A stretch of 64,000 bases of DNA from Arthrobacter sp. DWC3 (lineage in GTDB: Bacteria > Actinomycetota > Actinomycetes > Actinomycetales > Micrococcaceae): contig NZ_PJIP01000002.1 of NCBI RefSeq assembly GCF_002929375.1, forward strand, positions 347,820-411,819. Direction: 5' to 3'. Each line of letters begins with the position of its first letter. Within the stretch, counting starts at the first letter, position 1. This document shows, piece by piece, positions 36,076 to 43,978 of this stretch. The notes under the pieces were generated by a model, which was not told the DNA's origin, did not search any database, and worked only from the letters and a program-made list of their open reading frames with translations. A program made the position numbers and the translations under genes.

Positions 36076-37854
36076 ATGGCCGGGATCGTCATCCAGCTCC
36101 TCGGGCCTCCCTCCATCACCTATCCCGATGGAGAGGGCCGTCAGCCGCGCGGCCGGAAGTCCTGGGGCCTGCTCACCCACCTGCTGCTGCACGCGGTTCC
36201 GACCGCCCGCAGCCAGCTGGCATCACTGCTGTTCGCCGGAGCGGACGACCCGCTCGGGGCTCTCCGCTGGCACCTCGCCGACTTGCGCCGCGTGCTCGGC
36301 CCCGATGCCGTGCTGGGTGGGAACCCGGTCATCCTGCGACTGCCATCTGGGTACCGGCTCGACACCGACCTCAGCGCCGAGTCGCTCGGCGAGATCCGCG
36401 CCGAACTGCTCGACGGGCTCGACTTCACCGACCATCCGCCCTTCGAGGCCTGGCTGACCATGGAGCGGCACCGGCTGCGGCACGCCGTGGAGACGCTCGT
36501 GTACGAGGGCGGACTGGCGGCCCTCGCCGACGCCGACAGCGCCACCGCGATCCGGCTCGGCGCCCGCGCGGTGGAGCTCGATCCTCTCAACGCCGACTTC
36601 CACGCCCTGCTGGTCCGCTCGCTCGTGGCCGCAGGCGACCGCGCTGCAGCCCGGACCGCAGCGGCCCACTGTGGGGAGATCTTCGAGGAACAGCTCGGCT
36701 CGGGCCTGCCCGCCGAGGTGCAGCACGCCCTGGCTGCACCGGACACCAGCACCGCCGGCCTGCCCTCGACTCCCACCGCCGTCGCGTCCTATCTCGAGGC
36801 GGCGCAGGCGTGCCTCTCGGCCGGTGCCACCTCGACCGCCCTGAACCACCTGCGGGTCGCCGAAGGGCTGGCTGCACGACTCGGCGACCGGACCCTGCAG
36901 GCGGAGGCCCTGCTGGGCCTGGCCGGAGCACTCATCCATGGCGCCGGCGGCCGGGGCGCGGAGGTCTCCGACCTGCTGCACCGCGTCCTGTCCCTCACCC
37001 CCGACGGTCCACCGGCCATCCGGTCCGCGGCGTACCGTGAGCTCGGCTTCCTCGCCGTGCAACGCGGCTTCCCCGACAGCGGAGCCCACTGGCTGGCCCG
37101 TGCGACGGCGGCAGCGGAGGGGTTACCCGACGAGCGGGCACGCGCGCTCGGCGTGACCGGGATGCTCGCGACCGACACGGCCGACTACCCGGCCGCCGTC
37201 GTCGCCCTCGAGGAATCCGTGCGCCTCAGCGCAGGCCGCGGGCGGACGCGGCAGGAGGCGTTCTCCCGGGCGATGCTGGGCCGGGTGCACCTCCTGACCG
37301 GGCACCGCGGCCGCGCCGCCGTCGAGCTCGACACCGTGATGGCGCTCGTGGCCGGCGAACACTGGACCGCGTTCACGCCGTTCGTGGAGGCCCTCCGCAG
37401 CGAGGTGTACCTGACCAGCGGGGACGACTCCACGGCCGAGGACATGGCCGACCACGCGATAGCCCTGGCGGCGTCGTTCGGGGACCGCTGCTACCTCGAC
37501 GCCGCGGCCCATGCGAAGGCGCAGGTGCTGCTCGCGCGCGGCGACGCACGGGGGGCGAACACCTGGATCCGCCGTGGCGTGCAGCCCAACCCCTGGTACC
37601 GCTGGTTCCGCGGCCGGAACCTCGACCTCGCCAGCACAGCGGCGCTCGCCACCGACCCGCACCGGGCGCTGGAGTTCGCCCGCGAGCTCGGGGAGCGGTC
37701 CAGCCGGTACGGGCACCGGGAACTGGCCGTCCGCGCCTACTCCGCTCGCGCCGCACTCGGGGACGAGGCCGTGCTGCCGACCATGACGCTGCTGGCCCAG
37801 GGCATCGAGAACCCGCTGCTGGCTCGGGACCTTGCAGCCCGACACCACCTGTAG
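36076..37854 (+). CDS. SARP-like transcriptional regulator with BTAD and TPR-like repeats
   Basis: 592 residues. Residues 1-95 are an OmpR/SARP-type winged helix (QLLGPPSITYPDG...PRGRKSWGLLTHLLLH). Residues 95-240 resemble the bacterial transcriptional activation domain, and about 240-592 consist of alpha-helical TPR-like repeats rich in Ala, Leu and Arg. It lacks the NB-ARC ATPase domain found in AfsR, so it belongs to the BTAD-TPR group. Such proteins activate nearby genes in response to an unknown signal. The next genes are a methyltransferase and, beyond it, a wall-anchored protein; neither is proven to be a target. Confidence 0.82.
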   Translation: MAGIVIQLLGPPSITYPDGEGRQPRGRKSWGLLTHLLLHAVPTARSQLASLLFAGADDPLGALRWHLADLRRVLGPDAVLGGNPVILRLPSGYRLDTDLSAESLGEIRAELLDGLDFTDHPPFEAWLTMERHRLRHAVETLVYEGGLAALADADSATAIRLGARAVELDPLNADFHALLVRSLVAAGDRAAARTAAAHCGEIFEEQLGSGLPAEVQHALAAPDTSTAGLPSTPTAVASYLEAAQACLSAGATSTALNHLRVAEGLAARLGDRTLQAEALLGLAGALIHGAGGRGAEVSDLLHRVLSLTPDGPPAIRSAAYRELGFLAVQRGFPDSGAHWLARATAAAEGLPDERARALGVTGMLATDTADYPAAVVALEESVRLSAGRGRTRQEAFSRAMLGRVHLLTGHRGRAAVELDTVMALVAGEHWTAFTPFVEALRSEVYLTSGDDSTAEDMADHAIALAASFGDRCYLDAAAHAKAQVLLARGDARGANTWIRRGVQPNPWYRWFRGRNLDLASTAALATDPHRALEFARELGERSSRYGHRELAVRAYSARAALGDEAVLPTMTLLAQGIENPLLARDLAARHHL

Positions 37855-37978
37855 GAGGGCTCGGCCCTGTGAGGCAGGGCCCTCACACGCTCGTGCACAC
37901 GGTCGGTGGCAACACTGGTGCCGTCAGAGAGACACCGGGCAATGCAGCCCGGATCCCAGTACAGGAACAGGAACCACC

Positions 37979-38815
37979 ATGACTGATACGACCACCACCA
38001 CGGACGCGGACAGGGCCCTGAAGGCCAAGCACCGTGCCATGTGGGCGCAGGGCGACTACGCCGCCATCGCGTCCGACATCATCTCGAGCCTCGGCATCGA
38101 CCTCGTCGGAGCTCTGGGCATCACCCGCGGCCAGCACGTACTCGACATCGCGGCCGGGACCGGCAACGCGGCCATCCCGGCAGCGGAGCGCGGCGCCACC
38201 GTGACGGCGTCGGACCTGACGCCGGAACTCCTCGACATCGGACAGCAGCTCGCGCAGCAGCGCGGAGTGACCCTCGACTGGCGCGTCGCGGACGCCGAGG
38301 CCCTCCCCTTCGACTCGGCGACGTTCGACACCGTGATGTCATGTGTGGGCGTCATGTTCGCGCCGCACCACCAGCTGACGGCCAATGAGCTGGCGAGGGT
38401 GTGCCGGTCGGGCGGCAGCATCGGCCTGATCAACTGGACGCCCGAGGGGTTCATCGGCCAGATGTTCGCCACCATGAAGCCCTACGCACCGCCGCCGCCT
38501 CCCGGGGCGCAGCCTCCGCCGCTGTGGGGCAACGAGGACCACGTCCGGTCGCTGTTCGAGGGCCAGGTGACCGATCTGCGGGCCGAGCGGCGCACCGTGC
38601 GGGTGGACCGGTTCGACTCGCCGGAGGAGTTCGTGGACTACTTCAAGACGAAGTACGGACCCACCATCAGCGTCTACAAGTTCATCGGTGATAATGCGGA
38701 GAAGGCGGCAGCGCTCGACGCCGACCTGAGGGCTCTTGTCACCCGGTTCAGTGCCGGCACGGGCAGCACCACAGTCGACTGGGAGTACCTCCTGGTCACG
38801 GCGAAGCGGAACTAG
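37979..38815 (+). CDS. SAM-dependent class I methyltransferase
   Basis: 278 residues. Motif I VLDIAAGTGNAAIPAAERGA at about 55-74 binds SAM; ADAEALPFDSATFDTV and GGSIGLINWTPEG are motifs II-IV of the UbiE/small-molecule type. The C-terminal half ends with a YFKTKYGPTIS block shared by actinobacterial methyltransferases annotated as type 11/25. ATG at 37979 is preceded by AGGAACAGGAACC; the 49 upstream in-frame codons are rejected as low-quality. The substrate is unknown. Confidence 0.86.
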   Translation: MTDTTTTTDADRALKAKHRAMWAQGDYAAIASDIISSLGIDLVGALGITRGQHVLDIAAGTGNAAIPAAERGATVTASDLTPELLDIGQQLAQQRGVTLDWRVADAEALPFDSATFDTVMSCVGVMFAPHHQLTANELARVCRSGGSIGLINWTPEGFIGQMFATMKPYAPPPPPGAQPPPLWGNEDHVRSLFEGQVTDLRAERRTVRVDRFDSPEEFVDYFKTKYGPTISVYKFIGDNAEKAAALDADLRALVTRFSAGTGSTTVDWEYLLVTAKRN

Positions 38816-38841
38816 GCGTCGCGTCTGCACCCTTCACCTGA

Positions 38842-38880
38842 ACGACGATGCCCGGCACCTGATGTGCCGGGCATTGTCGT
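38842..38880. terminator. Bidirectional hairpin terminator between convergent genes
   Basis: A 17-bp stem with one G-T wobble (arms 38842-38858 and 38864-38880) and a 5-nt loop CTGAT. It lies between the stop of the methyltransferase (38815) and the stop of the minus-strand choice-of-anchor I gene (38909), where a terminator for both is expected. Confidence 0.8.
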
Positions 38881-38908
38881 GTTCACGCCGACTTGTAACC
38901 GAGCTGCG

Positions 38909-41023
38909 TCAGCCCGCGGTCAGATCCTCCGAGCCGTTCCTCCGGCGCTTGAGGAACAGCAGCACACCACCGAGCAACGCGAGCAGGACGCCGACGGCTG
39001 CCGGGAGCAGGACGTTCGCGCCGGTCTGCGCCAGGTCGCCGGTCGGGCTGAAGGAGCCGCCGTCGTCGGTTCCACCACCGGTACCGTCGTCGGTTCCACC
39101 ACCGGTACCGTCGTCCGTTCCGCCTCCGACCCCGCCGTCGCCGTCGCCACCGGCGATCGGGGCGTCCGTCGGACCGGCAGCCGGATCAATGGTCGGTCCG
39201 GTTGTCGGTTCGCTCGTCGGTTCGCCCGACGGAGTCGGGGTAGGCGTCGGAGTGGGGGTAGGGGTCCGGCTCGGCGTAGGCGTCGGTGTCGGGGTGGGGG
39301 TAGGCGTAGGAGTCGGGGTGGGCGTGGGCTCGGCCGCCAGCTCGATGTCGAACAGCGTCGTGGTCCCCGACACCTCGTTGCCGACGGCGATCATCGGCTT
39401 CCCTGTCGGGGAACCCGCCGCGGCAATGAAGGTGAGGCCCTCGGGGCCGAGGTCACCCGCGAGCGGAAGGGTGGTCGGATCCTCCTCGACGGAGTAGGCG
39501 AAGTCCCGGTTGTTCACATACGTGACGAACGTGCTGGTGCCGGGATCGGTGATGTCGTACACCGCGATGCCGCCCACGCGCTCGAAGCCGATGAACGCGT
39601 ACGTGCGGCCCTCCACCTCGCCGATGGTGAGGTTCTCGGGCTCGGGGCCCTTGTCGTCGCTGCGTCCCTCGAGGTTCGTCTCGGAGTGGTCGGAGTTGAA
39701 GTACTCCGGGTTCGCGGCGGCGGTGATGCGCTCGAAGTCCTCGCCGGAGTCGAACACCTGCTCACCATCGGTGGTCCAGATGGAGAAGCTGCGGCTGCCG
39801 AACGCGTAGAGCTCGTCGTAGCAGCCCGCGCTCGTGAGGCCGCTGGCCGTGCTGATGGTGAGGCGGCCGAGGTCGGCGTCACCGGTCAGGCCCGCGAGCG
39901 GGCTCGTGGCGCAGAGCGGCGCCACGCCGTCCTTGCCGAGGTCCTTCACCCGGGCCGGTTCCACGTAGCTGCCCCACTCGCGGGCGTCGCCCTCGTTGGC
40001 GGTGACGAGGTACGTCCGACCGCCCGAGGTGTAGGCGTTGATGCCGTCCGGCATGTACAGGCCGTTGAGCCCTTCGAACGTGCGGATGTTCACGGTCGGT
40101 GCGTCCCGCGGATCGCGGTCCGACGCGTCGAGGCCGTTGCCGACCAGCCCGTGGTCCTTGGCGCCGAGCGTCCAGATGTCCGTGACGGTCGCGGACGCGA
40201 GGTCGACGACGGCCACGGCGTTCGCCTCCTGCAGCGCGGCGTAGGCGGTGCCGCCGTCGATCGCGATGTACTCGGGCTCGAGTCCCTCCGACACGGGCCG
40301 TGCGGAGCCCTCGATGCCCGCGAAGACGCGGACGCCGTCGGGCAGTGCCCTGGTGCCGCCGTTCTCCGGCGATTCGAACGCTCCGAAGCCCGCCGTGCGG
40401 ACGGCTTCCTGAGCCGGTGCGCTCACCGAGGTCGGCAGGGAGACGACGCTGACCGACCCCTCGGGATCTACGGCGTAGTCGTCGTCCGGCTCGCCCTCGT
40501 TGGCGACGACGGCGAGCGTGCCGTCCTTGGAGATGCTCACCATGTCCGGCAGCGCGCCGACCGCCACGGAGCCGAGTACCTCGCCGCTGCCCGCGGCATC
40601 GAAGAACACGAGAGAACCGTCGGCGGTCTTCGTCGAGTTCTCCAGCGCGATGACGCCGAGGCCGTCGGGTCGGATCGCCACGGAGTTCGCGACGCCGTCG
40701 CCCGTGATGGTGAAGAGCTTGACCGGCGCGGTGGGGTTGGAGACGTCGAGCACGTCCACGGCGCCCAGCTGTGCGTTCACCACGAACAGCCGCCTGGTTG
40801 CCGCGTGATAGGCGACGATCTCGGCCGCGGACTGGTCGAACACCCCGCTCTCGTAGGAGCCGATCGGCGTGAGGCTGAGCGCGGCGTCGTCGGCGGAGTA
40901 GCTGACGGGCGCGGGGACGACGGCGGCGCTCGCGGGCACTGCCAGCAGCAGCGTGCCGGTGAGGGCCGCGGCGGCGACGGCGGCCTGCGCGCGCGAGCGG
41001 CGGGTGGGACTGGACGGAGTCAT
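38909..41023 (-). CDS. Choice-of-anchor I family cell-wall-anchored protein
   Basis: 704 residues. A signal peptide (1-34, ending near VPASA), a large beta-propeller-like extracellular domain (about 40-540) with repeats of DPSNPTAPV- and ISKDGTLAVVANEGE-type blocks characteristic of choice-of-anchor I proteins, a Thr/Pro repeat (TPTPTP... with a GTDDGTGGG repeat), then the sorting signal LAQTG at 664-668 followed by a hydrophobic helix and a basic tail. LAQTG is a class E sortase substrate, so the protein is covalently wall-linked. It may act as a phosphatase or esterase, but the catalytic residues cannot be confirmed. No coding break is visible in the repeat region. Confidence 0.88.
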   Translation of the reverse strand: MTPSSPTRRSRAQAAVAAAALTGTLLLAVPASAAVVPAPVSYSADDAALSLTPIGSYESGVFDQSAAEIVAYHAATRRLFVVNAQLGAVDVLDVSNPTAPVKLFTITGDGVANSVAIRPDGLGVIALENSTKTADGSLVFFDAAGSGEVLGSVAVGALPDMVSISKDGTLAVVANEGEPDDDYAVDPEGSVSVVSLPTSVSAPAQEAVRTAGFGAFESPENGGTRALPDGVRVFAGIEGSARPVSEGLEPEYIAIDGGTAYAALQEANAVAVVDLASATVTDIWTLGAKDHGLVGNGLDASDRDPRDAPTVNIRTFEGLNGLYMPDGINAYTSGGRTYLVTANEGDAREWGSYVEPARVKDLGKDGVAPLCATSPLAGLTGDADLGRLTISTASGLTSAGCYDELYAFGSRSFSIWTTDGEQVFDSGEDFERITAAANPEYFNSDHSETNLEGRSDDKGPEPENLTIGEVEGRTYAFIGFERVGGIAVYDITDPGTSTFVTYVNNRDFAYSVEEDPTTLPLAGDLGPEGLTFIAAAGSPTGKPMIAVGNEVSGTTTLFDIELAAEPTPTPTPTPTPTPTPTPTPSRTPTPTPTPTPTPSGEPTSEPTTGPTIDPAAGPTDAPIAGGDGDGGVGGGTDDGTGGGTDDGTGGGTDDGGSFSPTGDLAQTGANVLLPAAVGVLLALLGGVLLFLKRRRNGSEDLTAG
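39062..39130 (-). repeat. 24-bp tandem repeat encoding Gly/Thr/Asp linker
   Basis: Two identical 24-bp copies (39062-39085 and 39086-39109) followed by a degenerate third. They encode the wall-spanning GGGTDDGT linker of the choice-of-anchor I protein, directly before a second TP repeat (about 39226-39330). Such repeats are prone to length change. Confidence 0.85.
39226..39330 (-). repeat. Proline/threonine repeat region of the wall-anchored protein
   Basis: An imperfect purine/pyrimidine-skewed repeat of about 6-12 bp units that encodes alternating Thr-Pro. It forms the extended stalk that crosses the cell wall. Length variation between strains is likely. Confidence 0.8.
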
Positions 41024-41222
41024 GGTTCTCCCGAACGGACGAGGTGGGGTAGCAACCTTCCCTGTCTACGAACCGGACATGGCGTCGGGGTGAACGGGCG
41101 GGGGCCCTGCGGTGTCCGGGGCGGGGCCAGTTGGCGTGTGTCATCGCGCGGTCGCCCCGACGGGGCGGGGTCGGCGCCCGGCGGGCTCCCGCTCGCTCTT
41201 CCGGTCGCTCGAGGCCCGGCGG

Positions 41223-41228
41223 TACGTT
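41223..41228 (+). promoter_or_regulatory. -10 element of a leaderless promoter
   Basis: TACGTT followed after 6 nt by the ATG at 41235. No convincing -35 or ribosome site. Confidence 0.5.
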
Positions 41229-41234
41229 GGACCG

Positions 41235-41996
41235 ATGGACGACGTCGGGCTTGCGGCAACGCTGGTGCAGGACGCTGCGCGCCTTGCACTCGCGATGCGC
41301 CTGCGGGGTGTGGCCTCCGAGCAGAAGACCTCCGCCGCTGACCTCGTCTCGGCCGCCGATCGTACGGCGGAGGCGCTGATCAAGGACCGGCTTCGGGACG
41401 AGCGCCCCGAGGACGGCGTGCTCGGCGAGGAGGGCGCTTCCGTGGCGTCGCGGAACGGTCGCCGCTGGGTCATCGATCCCGTGGACGGTACGTTCAACTT
41501 CCTCTCGGGTCTCCCCACCTGGTGTTCCGCCGTCGCTCTCGAGCACGACGGCGTGCTCCTCGCAGGAGCCGTGGACATCCCCGCCACCCGGGAGACCTGG
41601 GCGGCAGGCCGTGGCCTGGGCACGACGGTCAACGGCGGAGCCGTGGAACCACTGGCCGACAAGCCGCTGCGCGACTGCAGCGTCGCTTCCTACCTGGACC
41701 GGTCCGACGTCTCCGACGCCGCGACGATGGCCGTGCTGTCGCGGCTCATGGACGGCGCAGCCACCCTGCGCATCAGCGGCTCGGGAACGGCTGATCTCGC
41801 CGACGTGGCGGCGGGCAGGATCGGGCTGTGGATACAACCCGATTGCGCCGATTGGGACTGGCTGCCCGGCCGCGCGCTCGTGGAAGGGGTCGGGGGAAGG
41901 ACCGTGATCGTCGAACACCTCGGCAGGCGGTGGTACCTCGCCGGTTCCGGGGCAGCCGTCGACGAAGCGGCGGAACGACTCGTCACCGCGGGCTGA
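41235..41996 (+). CDS. Inositol monophosphatase family phosphatase
   Basis: 254 residues. GEEGA (metal-binding Glu) and WVIDPVDGTFNF (DPxDGT) are the two Mg-binding signatures; ADWDWLPGRALVEGVGG at the end is the third (WD-x-x-x-G). Substrates of relatives include inositol-phosphate and histidinol-phosphate. ATG at 41235 is chosen on the leaderless promoter; the upstream 41 codons are rejected. It is monocistronic, followed after 80 bp by the TfoX-like gene. Confidence 0.9.
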   Translation: MDDVGLAATLVQDAARLALAMRLRGVASEQKTSAADLVSAADRTAEALIKDRLRDERPEDGVLGEEGASVASRNGRRWVIDPVDGTFNFLSGLPTWCSAVALEHDGVLLAGAVDIPATRETWAAGRGLGTTVNGGAVEPLADKPLRDCSVASYLDRSDVSDAATMAVLSRLMDGAATLRISGSGTADLADVAAGRIGLWIQPDCADWDWLPGRALVEGVGGRTVIVEHLGRRWYLAGSGAAVDEAAERLVTAG

Positions 41997-42076
41997 ACCT
42001 TACCGTCGTCGGCACGACGTGACAGGATACGGCGACCACGCGACGTCCAGCGTGCACGTCGAGCAACGGAGCGACC

Positions 42077-42412
42077 ATGGACACCCTCGATCCCCGTGAC
42101 ATCCTGGCGCAACGGCTGCGGGACTTCTTCTCGTCACACCCGAACGTGAGGGAGGTCCGCATGTTCGGACTCCAGTCGTTCATGGTGGACGACCGCCTGG
42201 CGGTCGGCGCCGGCCGGGACGGGGACCTGCTCGTCCGCACCGATCCTGCCGACCACGAGGATCTGCTGCAGCGGGGCGGCGAACCGGCGAGCATGGGCGG
42301 CAGGCCGATGGGGCGGGGATGGCTGAGTGTTCCGAGCGGAAGGATCGACGACGACGAAGACCTCGCGTTCTGGATCCGGGTCGGCACCGACTCCTGGAAG
42401 GCGGGTGGCTGA
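42077..42412 (+). CDS. TfoX/Sxy N-terminal domain protein
   Basis: 111 residues. The domain is complete: VREVRMFGLQSFMVDDRLAVGAG then LLVRTDPADHEDL, and the RGWLSVP block near the end. TfoX is a competence regulator in gammaproteobacteria, but in Actinobacteria the stand-alone N-terminal domain is of unknown function. GGAG precedes the ATG. It overlaps nothing and is convergent with the DoxX gene 17 bp away. Confidence 0.9.
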   Translation: MDTLDPRDILAQRLRDFFSSHPNVREVRMFGLQSFMVDDRLAVGAGRDGDLLVRTDPADHEDLLQRGGEPASMGGRPMGRGWLSVPSGRIDDDEDLAFWIRVGTDSWKAGG

Positions 42413-42429
42413 CCCGCACGACGGGCTGA

Positions 42430-42855
42430 TCAGCTCCCCCGCAGCATCCGCCGGTCCCGCCAGGCCGCCGTCGACCACAGCGCCCACAGCACCAGGAGCG
42501 GCTGGAAGAACAGGCGGATGAGCCGGGCGCTGTCGGTGTCGACCCCGAAGGCGCTCACGCCGTCGACGTACTGGGCGATGTTGCCCGGGAAGACCGCCAC
42601 GAAGAAAGCGGCGACCACCCAGCCGACGGCCACGCGGTGACGCCCGAGGAGAACCAGCGCTGCGCCGAGCACCAGTTCGACGACGCCGGACGCCACCACC
42701 ACGAGATCCACCCCGAGCGGCAGCCACGCGGGGACCTGCGCGGCGAACTCCGACCGCGCGAAGGTCAGGTGTGCCGTACCCGCGAACAGCAGGAAGGCGC
42801 CGAGCACCACGCGGGCGGCGGTCCGGACCGCCGATGTGCGGGGAGGAGGCGTCAT
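42430..42855 (-). CDS. DoxX family membrane protein
   Basis: 141 residues with four predicted transmembrane helices: about 12-32 (VVLGAFLLFAGTAHL), 45-65, 70-90 and 105-125. The GTAHL motif at the first helix and ISQYVD-type loop fit DoxX/DoxD-like quinone-associated proteins. Function in the family is unsettled. ATG at 42853-42855 is used; the 104 upstream codons are Arg/Gly-rich shadow. No ribosome site is obvious. Confidence 0.82.
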   Translation of the reverse strand: MTPPPRTSAVRTAARVVLGAFLLFAGTAHLTFARSEFAAQVPAWLPLGVDLVVVASGVVELVLGAALVLLGRHRVAVGWVVAAFFVAVFPGNIAQYVDGVSAFGVDTDSARLIRLFFQPLLVLWALWSTAAWRDRRMLRGS

Positions 42856-43040
42856 GTAGCGCACAATAGCCGCAAGGTGCAGGACTCGGATAAGGTCAGG
42901 GTGCTGTCGTCCGCAGTCCCCCAGCATCATCGAGCCCGCCCGGGTAGGAATCCATCCCGTGGGATGGCCTCCGCCGGGGTGCGGAACTGCAGGGGCACGG
43001 CGGGCAGCAGATTGCCGACCGCCCCACGAAGGAGACCGCC

Positions 43041-43919
43041 ATGGCCCCCCGGAACAGCACCAACGACCGACTGCGCACCACCCTCGCCCTGCTCGCCGCC
43101 CACCAGTCAGCGGGCACCGTCGTCGCGCCCAGCGAACTGATGGCGCAGGCCGTGGCTGAGGTCCCATTCGACGACAAGGAATCCGAACTCCTCGCCGGCG
43201 GTGTTCCCCGCGGCTTCAAGGCCCTCACGACGGCGACGTCGAAGCTCGTCAAGGCCGGCTGGCTCGTCAAGGGCCGCAGCGGCTGGACCGCCACGGACGA
43301 GGGCGTCCGCGCGGTCCACGCCTTCACCGATTCCGACCAGTTCGTCAACGCCATGATCAGCGGCGCTCCCGTGCCGGAGACGGCTCCCGAGGCTCCGGTG
43401 CACGCGCCCGTGTCCCCCGAGCAGCTGGGCGAGGAGTCGCAGGCTGCGCTGGCCGACGTCGACGTCGATCCCACGGAGGTGGCCCAGGCCAAGGCAGCGC
43501 TCGCAGAGGATCCGACGCCGCCGGACGTCACGCCGACCCTCGAGGTCACCTCGGACGGCGTCATCACGCCGGCAGAGGAAACGGCCGCAGAAGGCACCGC
43601 CGACGACGCCTGGCACGACCAGCCGCAGTCCGTGGCCCTGTCCGGCGACTTCGACCCGCTGTTCGGTGAAGCCGGGCACTGGAGCTCGGACCTCCGCGAA
43701 CTCCAGCTGACCTACGACGCCGCCGGGAACGTCTGGCAGCAGACCCTCCAGCTGCCCGCCGGCACCTACCAGTTCAAGATCCTCGTCAACGGCTCGTGGG
43801 AGGAGAACTACGGCCGGTTCGGCGTGCGTGACGGCGCCAACCACGAACTGCACCTGCTCTCCGACACGTCGGTGACGTTCCGGTTCGACTACGCCTCGAA
43901 GGACATCGAGACCTCCTAG
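43041..43919 (+). CDS. Winged-helix protein fused to an X25-type starch-binding domain
   Basis: 292 residues. Residues 1-95 have a helix-turn-helix-like arrangement: TLALLAAHQSAGT, PSELMAQ, GFKALTTATSKLVKAGWLVKG, ending in a beta hairpin with Trp-Thr-Ala-Thr. Residues 95-190 are acidic and disordered. Residues 195-280 (VALSGDFDPLFGEAGHW...GTYQFKILVNGSW) match the X25 domain that accompanies pullulanases and alpha-amylases. The combination is unusual, because no catalytic domain is present. GAAGGAGA lies 5 nt before the ATG. It may couple starch or glycogen binding to DNA binding, or the N-terminus may be only a helical dimerisation module. Confidence 0.7.
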   Translation: MAPRNSTNDRLRTTLALLAAHQSAGTVVAPSELMAQAVAEVPFDDKESELLAGGVPRGFKALTTATSKLVKAGWLVKGRSGWTATDEGVRAVHAFTDSDQFVNAMISGAPVPETAPEAPVHAPVSPEQLGEESQAALADVDVDPTEVAQAKAALAEDPTPPDVTPTLEVTSDGVITPAEETAAEGTADDAWHDQPQSVALSGDFDPLFGEAGHWSSDLRELQLTYDAAGNVWQQTLQLPAGTYQFKILVNGSWEENYGRFGVRDGANHELHLLSDTSVTFRFDYASKDIETS

Positions 43920-43978
43920 GTCCTCGCCCCGCCCGGCCCCGTCTGCTGCCCGTCCGGGTGGCGGGCGGGGCCGTCGTC
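43917..43978. terminator. Terminator-like repeat, copy 1 of a dispersed 60-bp sequence
   Basis: GC-rich inverted repeat beginning at the stop TAG of the preceding gene, with outer arms GGCCCCG and CGGGGCC. A near-identical copy lies at 57446-57505, also at a TAG stop, with only a few mismatches. It probably ends transcription from both sides of the convergent pair. Confidence 0.75.
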
